Shown here: in pieces, positions 44,551 to 50,729 of the stretch
Position numbering within the stretch: position 1 is the first letter of the stretch
How the letters are laid out: each line of letters starts with the position of its first letter
Assembly (NCBI RefSeq): GCF_014699005.1
Contig: NZ_JACWZY010000039.1
Location: 1-57,687 of the forward strand
Direction: 5' to 3'
DNA: 57,687 nucleotides
Source: Spirosoma profusum
GTDB lineage: Bacteria > Bacteroidota > Bacteroidia > Cytophagales > Spirosomataceae
The notes under the pieces: model-generated
Databases searched by the model: none
Told to the model about the DNA's origin: nothing
The model's input: only the letters and a program-made list of their open reading frames with translations
Program-made: the position numbers and the translations under genes

Positions 44551-45661
44551 GACGTATTATCTCATTGCCGGTGAACGCTCTGGTGACCTTCACGGGGCTA
44601 ATCTGATCCGGGCCATACAGCAACATGATTCAGTCGCTACGTTTCGGGCGTATGGTGGTGAACAGATGGAAGCCGCTGGTGCTACGTTGGTCAGGCATTA
44701 CCGGGAGATGGCGTTCATGGGGTTTCTGGAAGTCGTAAAAAATCTGGGAACAATACGTCGGATTCTTCGCGAATGTCAGGCCGATTTGCTTGCTCACCGT
44801 TCCGACGTATTGATTTTGATTGATTACGCAGGTTTTAATCTGCGGATGGCTCGTTTTGCCAAAAAACACGGCATTCGGGTGTTTTACTACATTTCGCCGA
44901 AAGTCTGGGCCTGGAATCAGCGTCGGGCGTTACGTATCAAAGCCAACGTTGATAAACTGTTTACGATTCTTCCCTTCGAAACCGAATTTTTTGCCCGCTA
45001 CGATTATAAAGTCGAGTACGTTGGTAATCCGTTGCTCGATGCGCTGGCCGATTTTCAACCTGATACTACGTTCGCCAAAAAACTGGAGCTAGATAATCGT
45101 CCGGTTATTGCGCTGCTGCCGGGTAGCCGAAAGCAGGAAATAACGGCCATCTTGCCCACCATGCTGGACGTAACACGTCAATTTGCGGATTATCAATTTG
45201 TATTGGGTACGGTCAGCAATTTGCCTACTACGTTGTACGATAGCCTGTTAATTGATTATCCTAACGTAAAGCTCGCTCAGGATGCCGCTTACGACGTATT
45301 GACTATTGCCACAGCTGCCCTCGTTACGTCGGGTACAGCTACGCTCGAAACCGCCTTGCTGAACGTACCGCAAGTGGTCTGTTATAAAACAACGGCCATT
45401 TCATACGTGATTGCCAAACGACTGATCGCCGTTCCATTTATTTCATTGGTGAACCTGATTGCCGGGCGCGAAGTGGTCAAAGAATTAATTCAAAATGACC
45501 TCACTCCTGATAACGCTGCCCGCGAATTACAGGCTATTTTGCCAGATTCATTAGGGCGAGTGAATATGCTGGCTGGCTACGCCGAGGTGCAGGAAAAAAT
45601 GGGCGAGCCCGGCGCTTCGGAACGGGCCGGTAAAAAAATGGTTGAAGCGTTAAGGAAATGA
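44549..45661 (+). CDS. lpxB: Lipid-A-disaccharide synthase
   Basis: 370 residues, family length. Signature stretches GERSGDLHGANLI at the start, MAFMGFLEVVKN, IDYAGFNLRMA, YYISPKVWAWNQRR and PGSRKQEI identify the GT19 enzyme. It joins UDP-2,3-diacylglucosamine with lipid X to make the lipid A disaccharide at the inner membrane. The gene follows the pterin synthase by 75 bp and ends before the TonB fusion gene, which converges on it. Its initiation region is covered by a hairpin. Confidence 0.96.
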   Translation: MTYYLIAGERSGDLHGANLIRAIQQHDSVATFRAYGGEQMEAAGATLVRHYREMAFMGFLEVVKNLGTIRRILRECQADLLAHRSDVLILIDYAGFNLRMARFAKKHGIRVFYYISPKVWAWNQRRALRIKANVDKLFTILPFETEFFARYDYKVEYVGNPLLDALADFQPDTTFAKKLELDNRPVIALLPGSRKQEITAILPTMLDVTRQFADYQFVLGTVSNLPTTLYDSLLIDYPNVKLAQDAAYDVLTIATAALVTSGTATLETALLNVPQVVCYKTTAISYVIAKRLIAVPFISLVNLIAGREVVKELIQNDLTPDNAARELQAILPDSLGRVNMLAGYAEVQEKMGEPGASERAGKKMVEALRK

Positions 45662-45700
45662 CAGACGGCAACGTAGTATCAGTATCAACAGTACTACGTG

Positions 45701-46837
45701 TCATTTATAATAACCCCAGACTTCCCGACTCGTAATAACCGGCTTGTTCACAGTTGAAGGCACTATAAATTCCTCTAGAAGCGTACGGTCGCCTAGTCGC
45801 TCAGTCGGCAACTGATTTACAGGGACGTGCGGATCTGCTTTCTCTTTTACATTGGTATACGTGAACGTAACAGGCAGGGCGTATTGTCCGCGGAGGGAAG
45901 GATTGAGGTCTGGTACGTAGTTAAACGCGTTTCGAACCATGTCCGTAAAACCAATGCCATCGTTTCCAGGACTAAGAATCTGGACGTTTTTTACGCTGCC
46001 CTGTTCCGTAACTTCAAATCCAATATAAACGCGCCCGTAAATTCCCTGATTCCAGGCCCGATTCGGATATGTGATTTTGTCCCGGAGCAACTGGGCAAAA
46101 ATAGGTTCGTAGCGCAAAGGCGACTTGTTGGCCCTTGTAGTAGCCATGAGCGTGTCGTAGTAAAGTAAGGTTTTAGCTACGATATCCGGAGTCAATTCTT
46201 TGTTAGAAATTTTAGCTGCGATCTGTTCCGACTGCTCGTATAATACAGAAACCAGCGAATTTTTCGAAAGTGAAATGAACTCAGGGCTTGCGTCGCCCTT
46301 CTGGATGTAGTATTTCGTATAATCCTGATAATAACCCTTAACTGCCAGATCTTTGTCGTAGCCAGTATTATTACCGTACGCAGGTTTTGCTTGTTTACTG
46401 TAACTGGCTAACAGTTTAGTTGGGCCCTGATGAAGGATAGTCAAATACAAGCGTTGTTTTACGGCAATCGATTTATTTGGCTGTCGGATAAATTCAATAT
46501 CGTTGATAGTAAATGCACTCGGTGTCACAATCTTAACGGCCAGATCGTCGGGAAACCGGCACAACACTTCGTTCGTAACTAAATTATAAGCCAGTTCACA
46601 CACAAGCACCTGCCCACTTTCATCTAAGCGAACTTTGCCAGCCTGCCACACCGGATACGTCAGAAATGGGCTTCCCTGGTAAAGTACTTCATTATGTCTG
46701 GGTCCATCAGTCTGTGACGCATATTGATCAAACCGGGTTAAAACGTGCCCTTTTGTATCTTGATATACCGTATACTGTCCGAAGGTTTTAGCAAAGGCAA
46801 TGCTCAAAATACAGGTGATCAGGATAAGTCGATTCAT
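45701..46837 (-). CDS. Secreted protein with TonB-type C-terminal domain fused to the tandem-paralogue domain
   Basis: 378 residues, signal peptide about 1-20 (TFGQ). The N-terminal ~240 residues follow the same motif order as the tandem genes at 31563 and 32386: PFLTYPVWQAGKVRL, FPDDLAVKIV, YLTILHQGPTKLLASY, YDKDLAVKGYYQDYTKYYIQKGD, and a final LLYYDTL. A TonB C-terminal-like domain (about 265-350) follows with YPNRAWNQGIYGRVYIGFEV and VPDLNPSL. There is no TonB N-terminal membrane anchor. It may bind a TonB-dependent receptor or partner from the periplasm; function unknown. Confidence 0.82.
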   Translation of the reverse strand: MNRLILITCILSIAFAKTFGQYTVYQDTKGHVLTRFDQYASQTDGPRHNEVLYQGSPFLTYPVWQAGKVRLDESGQVLVCELAYNLVTNEVLCRFPDDLAVKIVTPSAFTINDIEFIRQPNKSIAVKQRLYLTILHQGPTKLLASYSKQAKPAYGNNTGYDKDLAVKGYYQDYTKYYIQKGDASPEFISLSKNSLVSVLYEQSEQIAAKISNKELTPDIVAKTLLYYDTLMATTRANKSPLRYEPIFAQLLRDKITYPNRAWNQGIYGRVYIGFEVTEQGSVKNVQILSPGNDGIGFTDMVRNAFNYVPDLNPSLRGQYALPVTFTYTNVKEKADPHVPVNQLPTERLGDRTLLEEFIVPSTVNKPVITSREVWGYYK

Positions 46838-46845
46838 AAACAGTG

Positions 46846-46975
46846 TAGCTGTTGCAAAAGTCGGTATTATTCTGAATTATCCGATTGAGCCCACAAATTT
46901 CAGTCTCATTTCGCCCTATAAGCAGCTCTTAATTTAGACCTCTTTAACTTGGTCCAGACTTTTGCAACAGCCACT
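46846..46975. mobile_element. Short inverted-repeat element, probable insertion-sequence remnant
   Basis: The 15-bp sequence GCTGTTGCAAAAGTC at 46848-46862 recurs as GACTTTTGCAACAGC at 46957-46971, inverted, giving a 130-bp element. It has no open frame of note. The ends resemble terminal repeats of some IS5/IS6-type elements (TGTTGCAAA-like), which is a resemblance only. It lies between the TonB-fusion start and the lipoprotein at 47052. Confidence 0.55.
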
Positions 46976-47051
46976 ATGAATATGTTAGGGGAATTAACCA
47001 ATAGATGGGACAAATTATATCCATTTCCAATCTAGGAAATAGTCAAAATCT

Positions 47052-47612
47052 TTATTCAAATCTACCCTTATCATTAACAGGTGCTGAGAATTTTCCACCT
47101 GTAAAACTGACAGTTGCAGGGTCGTTATTTGTATAGGCGGCTTGCTTGTTGAAAGTGACTCGAAATGTGCCCTCAATACGGTGAGTGGTCGAATCGTAGG
47201 CAGTAATTTCTAAGTGATTGGGTTGGCTTTGGTCAAATGAGTAGACCGAAATTCGCACATCATCGTCATTGGTTTGATAGCCCGCTAGAGCCGATCCACT
47301 GCCACAGGCCGAAGTAGCTTCATCAACCAATCCATAGCGTCCTGGCGATTGGGGAGATATCCCGCTTATGTGTAGACTTTCACGAATGTCTCCACTATCG
47401 CTAAACTTATAAAACTGTAGATCAATATAGCCGTTGCACTTACCATTCAGTTGTGTTTTGACGAATAGAGCTGCTACAGCCGTATTAGTCCACTTACTGC
47501 CATTGCGAGTTGCATTGACATCTCCCCAGCCTGTCCATTCCGGTTTAATAGGTGCTTTATCACATCCTAATAAGGCCATTAAAAGCAACATAGAAGGGCC
47601 TATTTTCTTCAT
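47052..47612 (-). CDS. Small lipoprotein, unknown function
   Basis: 186 residues with a lipobox LLGC at about residues 14-17, then a Trp-rich start (WTGWGDVNATRNGSKW) and a beta-rich body with ISGISPQSPGRYGL and GSGSALAGYQ. It resembles the DUF6252-like small lipoproteins of Bacteroidota in layout, but the match is loose. It lies between two elements with matching ends, in a stretch with no ACGTA/TACGT sites, so it may have been acquired. No partner gene is visible. Confidence 0.65.
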   Translation of the reverse strand: MKKIGPSMLLLMALLGCDKAPIKPEWTGWGDVNATRNGSKWTNTAVAALFVKTQLNGKCNGYIDLQFYKFSDSGDIRESLHISGISPQSPGRYGLVDEATSACGSGSALAGYQTNDDDVRISVYSFDQSQPNHLEITAYDSTTHRIEGTFRVTFNKQAAYTNNDPATVSFTGGKFSAPVNDKGRFE

Positions 47613-47689
47613 GACGATGAGTTTGAGGATACCGTATTTAGACTCCTATTGATCTAAATAGGTTGGAATAAAGCTGTTCTATAAGTGTC

Positions 47690-48079
47690 GTGGCTGTTGC
47701 AAAAGTCGCAAGTGCCTTCAATGTTATTGACCCCCCTCATAAAAGTATGGATTCAAAATGTGTTTGTGCATCTTCAGAAGTATAAAACAACTCATCTGGG
47801 GTGGTATCGAATCCGGGATTAGCCTCTGTAACCTCCGAAAATCCTATTGATTCAGAGTCAATTTGAATAACATAGAAATGGCCTTTGTATCAAATATTAA
47901 TCATTCTCGCACCAGAGTCAAAGTTGTGAACATTATGCCTGATTGACCTTTTATTTAGTTCATCAATGATATATTGATAAGCAACTTCAGTAACAATGCT
48001 CATTTGTAATAGGTAGTCCTTATAAAATTCACAAGTTAGTGGGTTGTAAGAATAGCCAACTAGTTTTGCAATAGCCACC
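47690..48079. mobile_element. 390-bp segment with insertion-sequence-like inverted ends
   Basis: Left end GTGGCTGTTGCAAAAGTC (47690-47707) and right end TTTTGCAATAGCCACC (48064-48079, inverted) share about 15 bp with one change. The left end matches the 46846 element. Between them lies a broken gene. No target-site duplication is clear. The elements may be non-autonomous and dependent on a transposase elsewhere. Confidence 0.5.
47737..48078 (-). pseudogene. Small gene interrupted by one in-frame TGA
   Basis: One minus-strand frame of 114 codons starts at 48078 (or ATG at 48003) and reads MSIVTEVAYQYIIDELNKRS, then GARMINI, a TGA at 47892-47890, and continues without interruption in the same frame: YKGHFYVIQIDSESIGFSEV and on to a TGA at 47739-47737. 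Continuity on both sides and protein-like composition suggest a single mutation of a sense codon (TGG is one step away). The first codons overlap the right end of the inverted-repeat element. Family not recognised. Confidence 0.6.
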
Positions 48080-48174
48080 AGTATTATGTTAAAAATACGT
48101 ATTAATTAACAGGAAAAGATAATAAAATCATAGAATATGGCTAGAATAACGTAGCGTTTGCTGATTTTGTTTAC

Positions 48175-48588
48175 TCAGGATTTTGGCTCCAGGCGAACAA
48201 GAATATGCATTATAACGCTTGCTACAATGAGGTAAGCTGCTTTGTGCAGAATGGGTGTTTGAGGAACATAAATCGGGTCGACTTCGTAGAAAAAAGCATA
48301 GACAAATAATCCATGAGCAGCCAGTAACGTAGTAGTTGCTACCCATTGCAGAAAAATCGCAATTGGTTTTTTTGCCTGCTCGATGTAGAGTCCAATTCCC
48401 ACTTCCATCAAACTGACCAATAGAATAAAGATGTGCCGACTACGTAGCATTATGCGTAGCCCCATATCCATCGCCTGTTTGTCGGGATATGTAGTTCTCA
48501 AATAACGCCCGGTCCAGGCAAAGAATAGGAGGGAGGCTATACCAATGCCCAGGTATAAAATCTGTAAATAATTTCGGTTCGTTCGCAC
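48175..48588 (-). CDS. Small four-helix membrane protein
   Basis: 137 residues from a GTG start, with four hydrophobic helices (about 8-26, 52-70, 75-100 and 115-132) and short polar loops. No catalytic or binding motif is seen, and I do not know the family. It is single. Its promoter is not evident, but a terminator lies beyond it on the other side, 97 bp away towards ilvE. Confidence 0.65.
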   Translation of the reverse strand: MRTNRNYLQILYLGIGIASLLFFAWTGRYLRTTYPDKQAMDMGLRIMLRSRHIFILLVSLMEVGIGLYIEQAKKPIAIFLQWVATTTLLAAHGLFVYAFFYEVDPIYVPQTPILHKAAYLIVASVIMHILVRLEPKS

Positions 48589-48684
48589 GGAAACGTCAGT
48601 TGATCAATCCAATTTTGTCATACCTCAACACGGCAAAGAAGGCTCATTTTTATCTGAAACCATATCAAATTCGCTCTCCAATAA

Positions 48685-48714
48685 AAACGCCCCAACCAAG
48701 CGGCTGGGGCGTTT
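48685..48714 (-). terminator. Rho-independent terminator past ilvE
   Basis: Stem AAACGCCCCA (48685-48694) with TGGGGCGTTT (48705-48714), 10-nt loop, 22 bp after the ilvE stop on the minus strand. Confidence 0.85.
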
Positions 48715-48736
48715 GAATGATTGCTATTAATCAATC

Positions 48737-49807
48737 TTATACGGTTTGTATCCAGCCGAATTCATCGGCTATTTTACCCGTACGTAGGTCGGTCAGGTAA
48801 TTTTTGACGCGGACAGCAAACGAATCTTCTGGCGAAAATTCGGGTAGCATATAATCTTTACCGTTGTACCCAATGAGCGAATAGGGCGATACGACGACGG
48901 CAGTTCCAGCCCCAAACGCTTCAGTCAGGCGACCCGTTTCGATACCGTTGATAACCTCATCGATAGAGACGAGCCGTTCTTCAACCGGAATACCCCAGCT
49001 ACGGGCAATCTGTATGATTGTATCACGAGTAACTCCTTTCAGAATCGAATCCGACGTAGCAGGTGTAATCAGTTTTCCGTCCATGAAAAACATGATGTTC
49101 ATCGTGCCCGATTCTTCAATGTATTTATGCTCGCGAGCGTCGGTCCAGATAAGCTGGTCGTAGCCCTGTTGTTGCGCCATTAGCGTTGGGTACATGGAAC
49201 CAGCGTAGTTGCCAGCACATTTCGCGTAACCAACCCCGCCCGGTGCCGAACGGATGTATTCCGTTTCCACTTTCAGTTTCGGCGGATTTGTGTAATACGC
49301 GCCAACGGGGCACGTAAAGATGCAGAATCGATACGTTTTCGAAGGTGCAACGCCCAGAAACGTATCCGTCCCGAACATATACGGTCGAATGTACAGCGAG
49401 CTATCAGGGGTATCGGGCACCCAATCGGCATCGACACGTAGCAGCGCTTCCAGTCCGCCGATGAACACCTCTTCGGGCAACGTAGCCATGCACATCCGAC
49501 GAGCCGACTCATTCATCCGCTCAAAATTAGCGTGTGGACGGAACAGAAGCACTTCGCCAGCGTCATTTTTGAACGCTTTCATGCCCTCGAAAATCGACTG
49601 ACCATAATGTAGTGACGACAGAGCAGGACTTAGCGTGAAGTTGTCGAATGGCACAATCATCTGATTTAGCCACTGACCGTCTACGAAATCGGCCACGAAC
49701 ATGTGGTCCGAGAAATGTTTTCCGAAAGGCAGATGATTAAAATCTACCTCCTGAAGGCGGGAGCGTTCCGCTTTCCGCAGTTCAATTTGCAATACGTCCG
49801 TCGTCAT
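48737..49807 (-). CDS. ilvE: Branched-chain amino acid aminotransferase
   Basis: 356 residues, fold-type IV PLP enzyme. Signatures: LHYGQSIFEGMKAF, RPYMFGTDTFLGV, PLP Lys196 in GGVGYAKCAGNY, and YIEESGTMNIMF. It transfers amino groups between branched-chain amino acids and 2-oxoglutarate. Its promoter box TAGCTTTG lies 47 bp upstream. The next gene on the strand, upstream, is the cobalamin adenosyltransferase, separated by 137 bp with a dyad. No other branched-chain pathway genes are nearby. Confidence 0.95.
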   Translation of the reverse strand: MTTDVLQIELRKAERSRLQEVDFNHLPFGKHFSDHMFVADFVDGQWLNQMIVPFDNFTLSPALSSLHYGQSIFEGMKAFKNDAGEVLLFRPHANFERMNESARRMCMATLPEEVFIGGLEALLRVDADWVPDTPDSSLYIRPYMFGTDTFLGVAPSKTYRFCIFTCPVGAYYTNPPKLKVETEYIRSAPGGVGYAKCAGNYAGSMYPTLMAQQQGYDQLIWTDAREHKYIEESGTMNIMFFMDGKLITPATSDSILKGVTRDTIIQIARSWGIPVEERLVSIDEVINGIETGRLTEAFGAGTAVVVSPYSLIGYNGKDYMLPEFSPEDSFAVRVKNYLTDLRTGKIADEFGWIQTV

Positions 49808-49853
49808 AACAGCTTGTGGTTAATGAGTTAGCCCCTGGTTGCGTAGGCTGTGG

Positions 49854-49861
49854 CAAAGCTA
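49854..49861 (-). promoter_or_regulatory. -7 element of ilvE
   Basis: Reads TAGCTTTG on the minus strand, matching TAnnTTTG, 47 bp before the ATG. Its nearest TTG (49890-49892, in TTGACA) is 28 bp upstream and overlaps the dyad at 49884, so spacing is not ideal. Confidence 0.45.
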
Positions 49862-49883
49862 AAAAATAAGATCGAGCAAATTT

Positions 49884-49899
49884 AGTTGTCAAGACAACT
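49884..49899. promoter_or_regulatory. Dyad AGTTGTC..GACAACT ahead of ilvE
   Basis: AGTTGTCAAGACAACT has 7-bp half-sites with a 2-bp centre, followed on the plus strand by nine T. It could be an operator in the ilvE promoter or a plus-strand terminator hairpin; no plus-strand gene leads into it, so the operator reading is preferred. Confidence 0.4.
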
Positions 49900-49944
49900 T
49901 TTTTTTTACGGTCTTATTTTTACGCTGAAAACGTTCGAAAAATG

Positions 49945-50511
49945 CTACGTTCGCGGCTTCCAGACTACTTCTGCTACGTTCAAATCCTGTGCCATCAACC
50001 GCCCTAAAACAAATAGGTAATCCGATAAGCGATTGAGGTATTGCAGAATCTGTTCGTCAACGGGCGATGTTTGGCTGAGGGCCGTAACCAGCCGTTCGGT
50101 ACGTCGGCAGACGGTACGTGCCAGATGACAATAAGAAACCGATTCGTGGCCACCGGGTAAAATAAAGGCGTGCAATGGAGCCAGCAGATTTTCCATCTCG
50201 TCGATTGCTTGTTCGAGTTGGGTAACATCTTCCGGTACAAGCACAGGTATGCTACGTCTGGAGCCGCCGGGCGTAATGGTTTTTTCGGGGTCGGTGGCTA
50301 ATTCAGCTCCAATCGTAAAGAGCCGGTCCTGAATAGCCCCCAACAAGTCCTTCCGCGCTACGTTGATGGGTTGGTCACGTAGTAAACCAATCCACGCATT
50401 CAACTCATCTACCGTACCGTACGCATCGATACGTGCATCGGCTTTGCTAACCCGGCGTCCGCCGATAAGCGCTGTCTGTCCCTTATCGCCCGTTTTTGTG
50501 TAAATTTTCAT
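49945..50511 (-). CDS. Cob(I)alamin adenosyltransferase, PduO type
   Basis: 188 residues, with TKTGDKGQTALIGGRRVSKAD at the N terminus, RxxCRRTER in ARTVCRRTERL and the C-terminal YLNRLSDYLFVLGR. These are the ATP and corrinoid-binding motifs of PduO-type adenosyltransferases, which convert cob(I)alamin to adenosylcobalamin. No cobalamin biosynthesis gene is near, so it probably serves salvage or an adenosylcobalamin enzyme elsewhere. Ends 137 bp before ilvE. Confidence 0.93.
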   Translation of the reverse strand: MKIYTKTGDKGQTALIGGRRVSKADARIDAYGTVDELNAWIGLLRDQPINVARKDLLGAIQDRLFTIGAELATDPEKTITPGGSRRSIPVLVPEDVTQLEQAIDEMENLLAPLHAFILPGGHESVSYCHLARTVCRRTERLVTALSQTSPVDEQILQYLNRLSDYLFVLGRLMAQDLNVAEVVWKPRT

Positions 50512-50561
50512 TGAATCTTGAAGATTGAACTATTGAAACAACGAAAATGTCCAATGAGTGT

Positions 50562-50649
50562 TTTTGTCATGCTGAGGCATGAAGCATCTTAATGCATCCT
50601 TATTTGATGTATGATACGTTAAGATGCTTCGTGCTCCAGCATGACAAAA
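50562..50649. repeat. Long-hairpin repeat, family 1 copy E
   Basis: 30-bp arms at 50562-50591 and 50620-50649, three mismatches, ends TTTTGTCATGCTG / CAGCATGACAAAA. The core begins ATGCATCC and ends TGATACGTTAA, opposite in sense to the core of copy A. It lies after the permease gene on the minus strand and before the adenosyltransferase start. Confidence 0.88.
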
Positions 50650-50729
50650 CAGGCTTCTAAATAAAAAGTTAACCAGGTTCACTAAATAGACCGGGCTCAC
50701 AACGGTTACGCTACGTAGCAATCTTCTTC

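Noticed and set aside
49884..49907. Plus-strand Rho-independent terminator AGTTGT-CAAG-ACAACT with T-run
   Set aside because: There is no plus-strand gene leading into it; it lies between minus-strand genes, so it is listed as a dyad instead.
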